From contig FTLJ01000718.1 of NCBI GenBank assembly GCA_900155495.1, positions 1-40,807 on the forward strand: a stretch of DNA of 40,807 bases. The letters are read 5' to 3'. Shown one piece after another: positions 1 through 11,580 of the stretch. The notes under the pieces are model-generated. The model searched no databases, was not told the DNA's origin, and saw only the letters and a program-made list of their open reading frames with translations. Positions within the stretch are counted from its first letter, which is position 1. Every line of letters starts with the position of its first letter. Made by a program: the position numbers and the translations under genes. Origin of the DNA: Porogramme epimiltina (lineage: Eukaryota > Basidiomycota > Agaricomycetes > Polyporales > Polyporaceae).

Positions 1-588
1 CGCGCCACCGTGCCTCGCCCACGTGCATCCCGTCCCGTTCCTCCATTCCTGCCGTGCCGCCTACGGGATCGTCGTAGTACGCCGATCCTTACAGCTGCAG
101 TCGCCGTCACTTGCTGTCGCGCCCCCCGTACCCTTTGAGCGTGTGCTGGCCACTGCTGCCTTGCACATCCGACGCCTGTCCTGCGTATTGTAGGGCTCCG
201 CATGCGACATTGACGAGTGGTGGACACCATCGTCGGCGTCTCTAAGCCTGGTTTTTACTCTCACATCATGCGCTTTACTCTACTGTGCTGCACTCATATA
301 TAACCTCCCATCTGGTCGCGCCTCCCACGTGTGTAACCCTCATCGCTTCCCGTACACCCATTATCCCGGCTGCCCTGTATTAAGTGTCTCTACTATGACT
401 TCTAAGTGTCTGCGCATTCACAACACGCGCATCCTATTGTACTGTGTCACTCACAAACTTCATAGATTGCCGTGTACCGACGTGTAATCACATGCTGGTA
501 TCTTCGTTGACACCCCTCTACAGCCTGACTGATAGTTCTATCACTTGACCCCCGCTGCCCGCCATAAGCGACACCGACATACTACCCA
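1..588. other. Gene-free stretch, left edge
   Basis: No open frame longer than about 70 codons and no recognisable protein motif on either strand. It could be the flank of a gene outside the window. No tRNA-like or rRNA-like signal was seen. Confidence 0.5.
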
Positions 589-811
589 CATCAGGAAAAA
601 GTCAGCTTTACTTATTCTACTTTGGACAAGTTGGGGGACCTGGCTAATCCCACTTATCTCACTATTTCTTACTTGTGGCTACTAATCCCTACTTATGTCT
701 TGTAATAGTAGGTACAAGTACGGAATAGTGAGATAAGTCAGATTAGCCAAGTCTCCTGACTTGTCCAAAAGTAGAATAAGTAGCATAAGTAAAGCTGCCA
801 TTTTGCTGATG
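589..811. repeat. Fold-back (MITE-like) element with long inverted arms
   Basis: The left arm (about 589-676) and the reverse complement of the right arm (about 711-811) match along most of their length. Both begin CATCAG, followed by an A-rich stretch, CAGCTTTACTTA, TTCTACTTT, GGACAAGT, TTGGCTAAT or a variant, and CTTATCTCACTATT. The main difference is a roughly 10-base insertion in the right arm. Only about 35 bases separate the arms, so a transcript would fold into one long hairpin. There is no coding capacity. I could not define a clear target-site duplication. The size and structure fit a non-autonomous MITE-type DNA element, but the superfamily is unknown. Confidence 0.8.
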
Positions 812-3411
812 CACGACGATGACTCATGCTCTGATCTTCCATGCATGCTTGCCTGCACCAAGCTCCAGGGGTGATGCCAATACGCATCTGCTGCAAATGA
901 CATATCGACGAACTAGGGCTCACCTTGTGACATCCACGTGTATGCCTCGTTGCCATGTACAGAACTTGGCTTCAACGCCCGACAAGGGAACACGGCGCTA
1001 TGGAACCGAAGGTTAGAATTGAGCTTTAGGCGCGAAGGGGTAGCTTACGACCCTCCAAACGAACGTTCACGAGCTATGTCGCGTGTATGCAAGGACACGC
1101 ACCCAGTTCTCTGCGTGGGTAGACCTCGTAGAGCGCAAATTTCAGAGTATTTGGATGAAAATCTCACGAAGCCGAGCGCGTCGTGCCCTCAATAGGGTTT
1201 AGCGGAAAGGAGCAGCCCGCGGGCGCGCAACGAGGCTGTTGAACCAGTGCCTGGGTCGTTTTGAACGTTGACGACTGGAGCGCGGGACAGGCCTTGCCGG
1301 ACGGGTGTTCGGGAAGTGCGAAAACAGACTTGGAGGACACCGAAGTAGAGCTGGGATGTGATTATAACAGGTAACGTCAGTCTCGAGCATAGAAACGTTC
1401 TACAAACACCCACCTGATATAGAACGGGTCTTGGGGTGGCAAATTTTGTGCTGTAGGATGCAGCGCAGACGCGATTGTGTTGTCAATTCACGAAATGAAG
1501 CCTAAGTTATTGGTCGTGCACTAGATGCATGAGGTAAGGGTGCAGGAAATGAGACGTAGGGAGGAATGGGACAATAGGCCGGGGAGGGGGCGGGATGATT
1601 CCCGTGGTGTTATGTATGGGCAGCGCGCCACGAAAGGGGACGAGGAAAGAGAGAAAGTAGGGAGAAAACTTTAGAGCGCAGAAAGTTGCGTACCAGGAGA
1701 ACCTCTCGCACAATATCGACTGCATATCCTAGCACCAGCCGTATCTCTGATCTACGGGCGCATAGCTTCTTCCGTCTGCTTCTTCGGGCGACGAGCACAG
1801 CAGGGCGGACGGCTTCGAGGAGAGAACGGGGCGGCGTACCGTTGAGCACTCCGAAGATGCGTCCTTTGAGGATTGATCGATGATCCCGGAAGGATGCTGA
1901 GGGATGGCTGGAGAGCTGGGCACTGCATGTGGAGGAGAGCTACTCGCAAAGCATATCCCTAGGCCTCAAACGAAGCCTAGCGGGAATGGCAGCCTTCGCG
2001 CTGGTGCGTTGCCCACCGTAATTGTCGGAGTCGGGGGTACACGCGCCGCGAGCGTCGTGCTGCGCGCCCTCGTGGAGGGGACCATGGATCTGATTTGCGC
2101 GTCCAAAACCTTTTTATGTCCCAGAAAATTGCCCACTGGTCCCGGGCCCGGCCTTCCCGTCAGCCAATGTCGGGCAGAAGGGTACTCCCTCATATAGAAA
2201 ATTTGTGCTCACCGAAAGCCAGCGCTCGTCCCCTCAGTGGCAGTCCTTTGGTATCTTACGTGCGTCTAAATCCGTCCTCTTGGAAATGCCCATCCGTCTA
2301 GCCGCCCGGGCACACATGTCCGCCTGTGCTTTGCCATTTGGTTTCTTACGCACCCCCCACTCGTCTAATAGGAAAATACACCTACCTGTAGGACCCAATA
2401 ATGCTATTTATTCATACACTGGTGGGATTGGTGACAGAAAGCATGCAACTTGAGAGGAGGTGGGTTCTCATAGGTGCATGCGAAAGATTAACTAGGTGAG
2501 CTGTTGCAGCGGCACTGGTCAATCCGATGGCGAGACGCTCGTGATAAGAGCAGGAGGAGAAGGAGGCGCCGGGTCGCGAAAACAAGCGCACGAGAATGGG
2601 GGGCGAAACATTCACAGTGAATGGTGCGCTCTGAAGCACACAAATGGCATATATTATGAGGGATATGTGCTGTGGATATATACAGGAGTGTGCAGAAGAA
2701 TTTTTGAGGCGGAGGGTGGCGTGTAGCGTGAACTCGCGAAACGGGAAAACGAAATGGGAAGTCCTGTGGACAAAACAGTATGAGCGCGGGACGAGATGTC
2801 ATCGCGCGAAAACATAAAGACCCTTTGCTTTGCGCGTTATGGCGTCACGTCAGCAGGCGGCGCGAGTAACGGAAGCGGAGGGACGGGCAGTGATCGAGCG
2901 GGGGCAGAGAAACAGACTGTCTTCTCGCAGCCACAGTCCCGGATATGACGGTAGATGGCGTGCGTCATGAACTGGGCCACGTCGGCGCCTTTACTTACAT
3001 AATAGCCCAGTTTTCAACCTCCGCCGGTCACCTCGGACTTCCCTGTGGTCCCACATGACGTTGCTTTCCCCAGTACTGAAAGAGTACCTCGCGGCAACCA
3101 CGATCACCTTCTGTTCGGCACGTTCGCATATCGCCCATTGCTGGTTACTGCACGGGTACTTGCTCGTCGTCTCACGAGTCACCTGAATGATATACCGCTT
3201 TTCCTAAACCGTCGGCTAGGGTTTCTCTTATCGAGAAGCCCTGGTATACGCGCTCAGAAAACGTGCGCATCGCATTGTGGATGACAGAACTTTAATAATG
3301 GACATCCTCGCGTGCAGCCTGCGCGCCCTTCCCTGCCAGGCCGAGCGTGTTCGATACAAGAGTGGTCGTAGCACCAGCTCCATATGTCCACACTGTCTCC
3401 CCTCCACCATC
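812..3411. other. Long gene-free stretch upstream of DUF6535 gene 1
   Basis: About 2.6 kb with only short overlapping open frames (maximum about 150 codons, antisense at 3228-3677) and no recognisable domain or exon-like conservation. The last few hundred bases presumably contain the promoter of the gene starting at 3412. A small unrecognised gene cannot be excluded. Confidence 0.45.
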
Positions 3412-6400
3412 ATGTCCTCTGCCCAGTCACCAGTTGACATTCCTCTGCAGCCCATCTCCTCTCCTACCCAAGCCGGGGAGACCACAGAATCCCACGGGAA
3501 CGTACGTACGGAAGACGTTCCGTCAACAGCAGTGAGTTGGATTGCTGGTATTGTGTCCTGAAAGGCGTTTACTTGGTTGTCATGTAGCAGCGACCTGGCA
3601 GCTCTTGTTCGAAAAACACAGAAGAATCCAATGCGATATCCAAGAGGTCGAAGAAGGTACGCACACGACATGTACACCTCCTTGCGGCTCTCTCTTACAT
3701 TGAGGGGTGTGATCGCTCGTCTGTAGTCTCGAAGGTGTTCGACACCACCCGCCGGCCATCAAGCATCCGCCCCCCTCTCAGATCAGCGGGATTCTGGATC
3801 GAGTGCTGGTGATCGCTACAGCCCGCCAGCAGTGAACGTAACGATGCCTCAGGTGAGGTCCCCGCTTATCGTACAGTGATATTGCTCTCTAGTAGGAATC
3901 TGGGTATGGCCTTCCCAGGATACTCCCACGTTGTTGGCGGAGAGCGATGTGCCTTCGCTCGGAGAGCCATTGCAGGTACGTTCGTGATTAGCACTAAAAC
4001 GACTGTAGTCCGGACATGTTTTTACGGGAAACAGCCTTTTGTCACCGCCAGAACTGGGTCACTTAATGGTCCCAGGGAGGACGACACAGCAAGTCAACAT
4101 GACCAAGATCTTGGTTCGACACCACCTTCAGAGGTTCAGGTATGTATAGGCGCCAGAACAATTCCAGCGGCCCTAGACTTATTACGTCGCGCTTCAATAT
4201 TCCATAGAGCGCACATGCTCGTGGGGACGATAATGGCCCAATAGTAAGTAGGCGATCTGACATGTTGAGCATCGGATGTAGACTGATGTACGGTGCTCTT
4301 GTAGCGAGAGGCTCAAGAAACGAATGAGGAACAAGAACGGATGCGATTCCCTGATCAAAGTGATTTGATGAAAGTAGGTATCCATCATCATGGTCATTTG
4401 GTGCGCTTGTTGATCCGTCACGAAGGCCCTCACAAAGGAGTTCACCACGGACGCGTATACAGAGGAAGAAAAGACGGAGGCATGGAACAAGGCATCGGAA
4501 ACGGTGATGAATTACAGCGACGAGATGGTGGAGCATTGGAATAAGGAGATAGACGGCCTTTTGACCTTCGTCAGTGTCTCTCCTTGGAAGCGTGAACGTA
4601 CGCGTGGTTCACCAGTGAATTGACGTACAGGGGGGTCTGTTCTCGGCAATCTTGACTGCATTCAGCGTCCTGTCTTATCCCCTCCTCCAACCCGCCCCAA
4701 CCGATCAGACGAATGCAATACTGGAACGCATGTCTGCTCAACTCGAGAGCTTTAGACTCGCTCCGCCGTTCGTTAACTCGACTGTGACCGCATTCAACGC
4801 TTCCCAGCTTCCATTTAAACCGCCCGTATATGCGATCTGGCTCAACACTCTCTGGTTCACGAGTCTTGTCTTCAGCCTCGCGTCCGCCACGATAGGGATC
4901 ATCGTCAAGCAGTGGCTCAAGGAGTACAGCACTGGACTCTACGGTGCCTCACGGGACATTGCACGCCGTCGACAAGACCGATACAACAAACTGCAGAAAT
5001 GGCAGGTGGCAACCATTGTTGCCGTCATTCCGGTCCTCCTCCTCATCGCTGCAGTCCTCTTCCTCGCCGGCCTCCTTGTGTTCTTGCACAACGTCAACCC
5101 CACCGTCGCTGGAGTCGTGTCGATCTTCGTTGGCCTCCTTTTAGTGTTCATCACCAGTACTACGGTACTTCCTGGTTTCTCCCGGTCGTGTTGCTATTAC
5201 TCCCCACAAGCAAGAGCATTCTTTCCGGTAGTACGCCCAGCAGCGCTTATTGTCAAGATTACCCTGCTTCTCCTTGTGTTAATCCTGACTTTCCTTTCCT
5301 CATGGATCGGAATCCTGGCACGTCCTCTCAAGCGGTTGAGTCTCTTCCTTCTCAACTTATTCGGCGAAATAAATGAGGGGTGGCTGCTTCCCCGCATTTG
5401 GCTCGGCCGTGAGATGTCCACAGAGTCAGAAGCAGCTACCCTCGATGCCAGCATCCTCGTCACTGCATACTCCGCCACCCTCGATGTTTTTGCCCTCGAA
5501 AATTCCATTGTCGCCCTTTCAGAAAGCACGGACTTCGTTGTTTGGCATGAATACACCTCTAAACTCGAAGAAGCCGCCACCATCCGATGTGGCTCACGGG
5601 ACCGGTGGCCCAAACATGTTCTTAATCATTTTTCATGGACCGTTGGAATCATGTTACTGCTTCTCGAAGCTGACCTACGACTTTGCCCGGGGGGAGAACA
5701 TGAACAAATCAGGCATGGAGCACAGAAGTTCATTCCGGAATTCCCCCTGGCTTTGCGGCGGTACGGAGAGCGTGTAGCCAAGACTGACAGGGAGACGAGG
5801 TTGTGGGCAATGAAAACATTATTTTGTATGGCTTTGAGCGATGTCGAGCCGATGTTTCCCCATCAGCACCACCTCGATATACACGATCCCGTTACTCGCA
5901 AGATTGGTACGTGCAGGCTGCAGTCCGTGCACGACTCTTCACTGATCGTGTGCACAGCTATTGTTGCAGCCGCGCACCAATTGCGCACTTTCGTCAAGTA
6001 CCCCCGGTGTCTCGCCTCCCCCCGGTTGCAACGAAATGACGTCGGCTGGGAGTTACGCCATGTGATCTTACCCCCTCTGCGCATCATAGAGCAGCTTAGG
6101 GATCATCACGCAGTTTCGGGCGCGCTCGCGGGTATCGAGCCACTGGCCGCGGCTCAGGATGCACTGGGCTCCATACACACATTCCTGTTGGGAATGGATT
6201 GGAATAGCGCCCAGAGGGACCTAGATTTGGAGAGGGTGTCCTACATGCATATCCTCGAGTCTATAGTCAACATTCACAGAAACGAGCACACCCGGGACCT
6301 AATCACCCCCACCTTTGTCAAAGCCCTGACGAGTGCGTTTTTGCGCCTCATCGGCGAGGATGAGTGGGAGCACATTATTTCAACGGATGGATATGTGGGA

Positions 6401-6463
6401 GAGTGTAGGGACATCCTCGTCCAGCTGTGCTCCACGGTCAGGATAAAATCGAGTTCGTCTTGA
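3412..6463 (+). CDS. DUF6535-family multi-pass membrane protein, gene 1
   Basis: The function is unknown; DUF6535 proteins are an expanded, uncharacterised basidiomycete membrane family. Inferred exons: 3412-3531, 3588-3656, 3787-3852, 3919-3975, 4080-4139, 4305-4373, 4438-4569, 4631-5906 and 5958-6463, giving 784 residues. The first seven introns are phase 0 and the last is phase 1. The N-terminus (residues 1-147) is polar and of low complexity. Then come the family signature WNKEIDGLLTF and helix 1 (FSAILTAF, about 190-210). Helix 2 (about 260-285) ends in VKQWLKEY and is followed by the basic segment SRDIARRR. Helices 3 (about 318-344) and 4 (about 350-370) follow, then YYSPQA and a fifth hydrophobic stretch (about 396-420). 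The helical C-terminal half carries LDASILVTAYSATLD. The start is the ATG in a CACCATCATG context; the micro-exons before 4305 are the least certain part. The 3412-4569 exons resemble those of the other three copies only in design, not in sequence. The core is certain. Confidence 0.85.
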
Positions 6464-7244
6464 TCACATCATGCGGTCTCGGTCAGAGCCGCGGGCGTTC
6501 GCTCTCAGCAGGTACGTCGAGTTCAGTGATTCATTTGATTTGTCAATGCTCATACCACTTCCGAAGTACGTACACGTTTTTGAGGATGTCTCAACACATC
6601 GTAGACTCTTTGTATCGTTTTCTGCTACCTTGCTCCCCCTTCTCTCATCCTCAATGTTGCAGACCATACTGCCCCCCCCTGCACTTTCTTCACCACTTCC
6701 CCCACTTTGTGCCGTCAATTACGATTCCATAGTATATCCCTTACTTCTCTCAAAACAAAACCACTATGATGCCTCGAGTCTCCGCATCCGCTACCCTTCC
6801 CTGCCAAGGGGCACCACATAAATGATGAGGACCCTCATACACCATCCAGCTTAGTCATATCAGCTTGAAGGGGAGCTCCTGCGTTAGAAGGAAGATAAAG
6901 CACTGCCTCCGCTGCATGCAACATTGAATGAATTATTCGTCAAGCTGGGCTGCATTGAGGCTATGCAGCTAGACATATATCGCTCACTACACCCCATTCT
7001 ATCCAATAAAATTGGTCTCAATAGATACCACCACATTTTACTATGTATAGATTTTTAAACACTATGAGGATCTAAGGCTGAACCAGCATGTTCAAGTTTG
7101 AAGCCTCTTTAAGCTTGTCCCATGCTGAAGTTGTCATACATAGACTATTATTCCAAGCAGCTACCAGTGATTGTACAGCTTGTACCTCATTCTATGCACA
7201 CTCTGCACTTTCGGACAAGGGCATACGCAAGCTCGCGTACGGTG
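6464..7244. other. 3' flank of DUF6535 gene 1, no gene seen
   Basis: AT-richer sequence with short frames only and no motif recognised. The 3' untranslated region and polyadenylation site of the preceding gene should lie here. Confidence 0.5.
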
Positions 7245-7343
7245 GCGCACGGGCACACATGCGCAAGCGCATGGTGGCGCACGGTGGCGCACGGAGGTGC
7301 GCACAGCTGCGCACGAGTGCGCACCTTGGCGCACGGCTGCGCA
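7245..7343. repeat. Minisatellite with 10-base period (GCGCA core)
   Basis: The pentamer GCGCA starts at 7267, 7277 and 7287. After a 12-base step it starts at 7299, 7309, 7319, 7329 and 7339. Further copies lie at 7245 and 7261. The unit is approximately GCGCACGGTG with a degenerate second half. The array keeps several frames open on both strands and so produces spurious Arg/Ala/His-rich open frames. It is followed by two copies of GCAGGACAGAC (about 7371 and 7430). Confidence 0.85.
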
Positions 7344-8927
7344 AGATAATTCCAGCCCCACACCGACGCAGGACAGACGCAGGGTGGTGCTGGACAGTCG
7401 AATGCAGACGAAGAGCGGACGTAGGGAAGCGCAGGACAGACACGAGGCGGCACGAAGCTAGATGCTGACCGACACAGTCTAGATACGACTTTTATGTATA
7501 TTATCACGATTTGCCGTATGAAATTAATTCATATTCATGGACTATCTACTGTACATACATTAACTGCATTTTTGTAGCTCTTATGACGTTTTAAAATCAG
7601 CGAATAATCCAATTAGTCCTCGTGCCAGCCAGCAGTTACATAAGCGCCCACACAGGCGCAGCAGCATAGCATGTCATTCACGCACTCATTTTAGACAGCT
7701 AACAAGTAACCCCATGACGCATTATACAGCAATACGGCTGTTATCAGATCGATAGGCTCCAACGAAATAAACTACACACAGCGGACTATAGTCGGACTCA
7801 ATGCGAATCACGTATTTTCGTGGCGCGAAGGCTCGGGAGTGCGAGCCGCGGCGTCACCTCCCCTGCGCGACGCAAATTTCCGTGACCCGCTAGAGCTCCG
7901 TCTAGACCGCTGTTTGAAGATTATTTTGTGAAGGGCGTATTGATTTGATAACAGCTGTAATATATGAGTCTCATTATAGGATACTACGCAGGAGTTTATA
8001 TATGTACCAGTGAGGATGCAAATGCAACCGGCGCGAACAGAAGCGACCGCGTCTGTTCGCGCCTGTTCGCGTCAATTTACCTGTGCCCGAGAGAGGGAAT
8101 ACATGGGGTTCAGTTTCTGGTTCAATGCTGGATGTGGGGTACGTATATTTACGGTCCTCGGGGATCCGATGTATATAGGGAATGCAGCACTGGATGTTGA
8201 TAGGCTTTTGTGAGCCCGGAGAGGCGCAATGGGTTGAAAATGCAGTATTGCACATTCGGGTAGTTGTTGGTAGCAGCGCGCGGCACACGCACGAGCCGAG
8301 TTAAAAGGCGTGTTGCAACACATTATTCATGCATTACCACGGACGACAGAACGTACCCACAAGAAGGGGATACAAGGTATATCGAGGTACGGAGGCGTAC
8401 GTAAAGGTATTCGAGGGCACAAAGAAGCTTTATAAAGTAAAGAGTGGTATCGTACCACAAGCGCATTCACTCGCCACCACGAGAAACATAAACGAGCGGC
8501 ACACGGCTCTCGTCTCTTCGAGAGCACACTACGAACCAACGTCGGCCACGCGACAGCAACAGCGAGCACAGACGGTCGCGGGGGAGAACAGTACCAGTCA
8601 ACGCGGGCGGAGCCGCGGGGCGCACGTGCTCGCATGCCCGGAGAACGCAGTTCTGCCCCGCACCCGCACAATTAGGCAAACAAGGGAGGTGGGTGACACG
8701 TAACACATTCAGCAAACACAAGGGGGTAAGGGCAGGACAACACCGAACGCAAGGGAGGAAGGCGATTTACAGCGCAGTCAGGTAGGGTTATTCAAGATCG
8801 CAGGACGAGAGAGGGATGCTACAGCCCCGCAGCCGCCACCCGCCCCCGAAAAGGGAGCGAGCCAGCGAGGGGAACGGCCGGCCGCACGGCGGACGGGTGG
8901 TGGTACACGGGTTCCGGCGCAAGCACC
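7344..8927. other. Gene-poor stretch between minisatellite and single-pass membrane gene
   Basis: No open frame above about 125 codons and none with a recognisable domain. An AT-rich section (about 7460-7900) is followed by GC-rich sequence. The 3' end of the minus-strand gene ending at 8928 presumably extends into the right part. Confidence 0.45.
8031..8071. repeat. Small hairpin plus direct repeat
   Basis: GCGCGAACAG at 8031-8040 is perfectly complementary to CTGTTCGCGC at 8053-8062, with a 12-base loop. CTGTTCGCG is then repeated at 8063-8071. No associated gene was identified and the function is unknown. Confidence 0.5.
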
Positions 8928-10884
8928 TCACATGCCGCCGTACGCGTCCTCGTCGTCGTACACCGTCTCGGGGCGCTTCGCCGCGCGCGAGGCCCCACCG
9001 GCGGGGGCAAGGGCGGGGCTCTCGGGGAAGTGCGCGTTGGGCGGGGGCGACGGGATGCTGAACGCGGTCGAGAACGGCGAGGGCGAGGGGCGCACGGACG
9101 CGGGCGCGTCGGGGAAGTCGAGCGTGACGGGCGAGAACGCGCGCTCCTGGAGGTGGATCTCGGGCAGCGTCGGCGGGATCGACGTGATGCGCTCGCGCTC
9201 GCGCTCCGCCCCTCCCGCGAAGGCGGCCATGGGCGGCTGCAACACGGAGTCTTCCGACGGGCGGCGCGGGGTGTGCTGCGCCTGCTCGGCGGCCATCGTC
9301 GGGTCCGCGAACGGCGACTCGGGGAACGAGCTCTCGTGCGGCGTGGGCTGGCCGGGGACGGCGAGGTGCTGCGCGGTGTCGAAGATGATCTGCGGCTGGA
9401 GGTCGAGCGGCGCGGTGTCCTTGGCGGGCGGGAGCGGCACGTCCTGCGCGTAGTCCATGTCCTCCTCGTGCACGGCCGCGAGCGGGAGCGCGTGCGGGGG
9501 CGTCGTGTTGAGCGCGCGCGAGATCTCGACGTACTGCGCCGCCTGGAACGGCGTCACGCTCGACCGCGACATGTCGACGTAGTGCTGCTGGTCCGCGGGG
9601 AGGTCCGGGACGGCCTTGGACGCGACGGACGTGTTGCGCGAGAGGACCGTGGACGAGCCGTTCGACGGGTGGCGCGCGATGAGGTTCCCGTGCGCGTCGA
9701 ACTGCGAGTCGTACGGCGCGACCGAGACGGGCGAGCCGACGGGGGAGTCGCCGTACGCGTTGAAGAACGGGTTTGCGGAGTTGGCCGTGGTGGGGGTGTA
9801 CGCCTGCACGACCTGGCCGGGCTGGAAGCCGCCCTGGTTGTATGCGCCGTATCCGTAGGGGTGCGAGGCCATCGAGCCGACGCCGTAGGACGCGGGGCCG
9901 TTCGCGAGCCGCTGCTCGATCATGGTCGGGGGCCGGGCGTGGTTGTAGGACATAGCGCGGGCCATGCCGCCAGACATGCCGGCATCATCTGCCAACATGG
10001 CCGACTGGCGACGGAAGGCGTCGGGGTCAAAGTCGGCGGCGGCATCTTCCTCGTTGCTACGAGAACGGCGCTGGGGGGACACATCGGTCGCTGGAGGGTG
10101 TTTGGAGATGGGAGGACACGTACAATGAAGTAGATGACGGCAAACAGGATGCCTGCCACACCAATCACCGCAGCGACGATTCCGCCGACGACAACACCGG
10201 GACTGGAAGAGCTCGAGGTGTTGCTGGAATCCGACGCGGCGCTGGTAACGGAGGCCGAGGCGGCAGTGGTGAGTGCAGCGGTCGTGAGAGACCTGGTGAC
10301 AGTGACTTGAACATCCGAGACGGTCGAAGCTGACGTCAGCGGCGTAGTGCTCGTCTGGAGGGTGGTCGTAGGCGTCGTCGAGGTCGAAGTGGACGTGGTG
10401 CTCGTAGACGTGGGGGTGGTGGAAGACGCAGTCAAAGCATCGGTGGTGGAGGTGGAGGTAGAAGTAGAAGTGAGGGTATCGGTGGGGAGGAGAGCGGAGG
10501 TAGAGGACGACGTGATACTGCTGCTGGTCGTAGAGTCGGAGGTGAAAGTGGGAAGGATCCCAATATCCGCTGTGGGGTAGACATTGTGAGCATCACGCGA
10601 AAGAAAGAAGATCACACAGCCATCCAACATTAAACGAGCTGCAGACGCAAAAGCGGCGCAACCAGGTTGTTGTTCCCGTCACTCTCGCCACACGGGGTAG
10701 ATAAGATCAGGCTTCGAGAGGAAGACAACTTACTAGTCGACGTCGAGGTAGCAGTCTCGGTATCCGAAGAGAAGGGGGTGAAGATGGCGGTGGGGGTGAA
10801 GCCAAAACGCTTGTTCATGCGGCGGGGGCCACCGGAGACGCGACGGTGGAGGCCGCGCTTGTCGAAGACGAGATCATCCAGCAT
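8928..10884 (-). CDS. Ser/Thr-rich single-pass plasma-membrane protein
   Basis: The exact role is unknown. The architecture resembles fungal wall-sensor or Mid2/SKG6-like type I or III membrane proteins, but no orthologue can be named. Inferred exons on the minus strand: 10734-10884, 10124-10569 and 8928-10070, giving 579 residues. Residues about 45-170 are an extreme Ser/Thr tract of the kind usually O-mannosylated. A single membrane helix (about 175-199, GVVVGGIVAAV followed by ILFAVIYFI) is followed directly by the stop-transfer residues RRSRS, encoded at the start of the next exon. The cytosolic tail (200-579) is Pro/Ser-rich with many SP/TP sites and ends VYDDEDAYGGM. No classical signal peptide follows the chosen start, so either the TM acts as signal-anchor or a 5' exon is missed. 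Very high third-position GC makes a long false antisense frame. The gene is divergent from the one at 11581. Confidence 0.8.
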
Positions 10885-11580
10885 TTTGTTCGTCGTGAGA
10901 GAGAAGGAGTGTGGTAGGAAAAGAGCGGTGGTGCCCGAGTGGGACTTCTAGCAGCCTTGAAGGAGCGGAAGGGAGCCTGAAGACGACTGCAGGGCGGCGT
11001 GGACGGACGAGGATGGGACGAAGACGAGGACGAGAAGGCGGGAGCGCCGAGCGGGGCGCGCCGTTGCCAGCGCCCGCCGGGCGCATGGTCCCTGCCATTC
11101 TGGGCGGCGGGCTGTCAATGTCACGCCCTCATCAGCAAATTTATTATTGATGCCTTGGTCCGGTGATAAGGGCGGTAAGCCCAGATATTAATAGGCGGCC
11201 TGGCGGTCACCCGCCGGGCCGTGGACGGGCGGTCGCGGGCTTGCGTCGGCAAGCGCCTGGCCGCGCCGCGCTCCGTGCCCGTGCGCGTTCTCGTCCGCTG
11301 CTCGTGCTCGCCAGGGCGCGGAGGACGTACCGCCTCGTCGAATTCGCGATCCCCTCACGGTCCCAAGACACGTTCCCCATCGCCCCATCGAACTCAGCCC
11401 CGTTCGCCGCGCTCTATCCCCCTCGCCAGCGGACGCACATCGCCAAATGCGGCTCCTCCAGCCTTCGACGGCGGCGCGTGCAGGGCTCACGCTCACGTTG
11501 CCATGGCCCGGGATAGACGCACCTCTCGCTTCCCTCATCAGCCGCGACGCCCTCTGCGTCGTTCATGGCAGCCTGCCAGC
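10885..11580. promoter_or_regulatory. Shared intergenic region between two divergent membrane-protein genes
   Basis: The two starts (10884 on minus, 11581 on plus) are 696 bases apart, so both promoters must lie here. An AT-rich island around 11138-11195 interrupts otherwise GC-rich sequence and is the best candidate for the core promoters. No specific factor site was identified. Confidence 0.45.

Noticed and set aside
7088..7507. Overlapping Arg/Ala/His-rich open frames on both strands
   Set aside because: They are produced by the 10-base-period GCGCA array and are open in many frames at once, with no conserved motif.
9030..10133. 367-codon open frame on the plus strand, Arg/Val/Gly-rich
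   Set aside because: It is antisense to the Ser/Thr-rich membrane protein gene. The composition is what a GC-rich third position gives on the opposite strand, and it has no domain.
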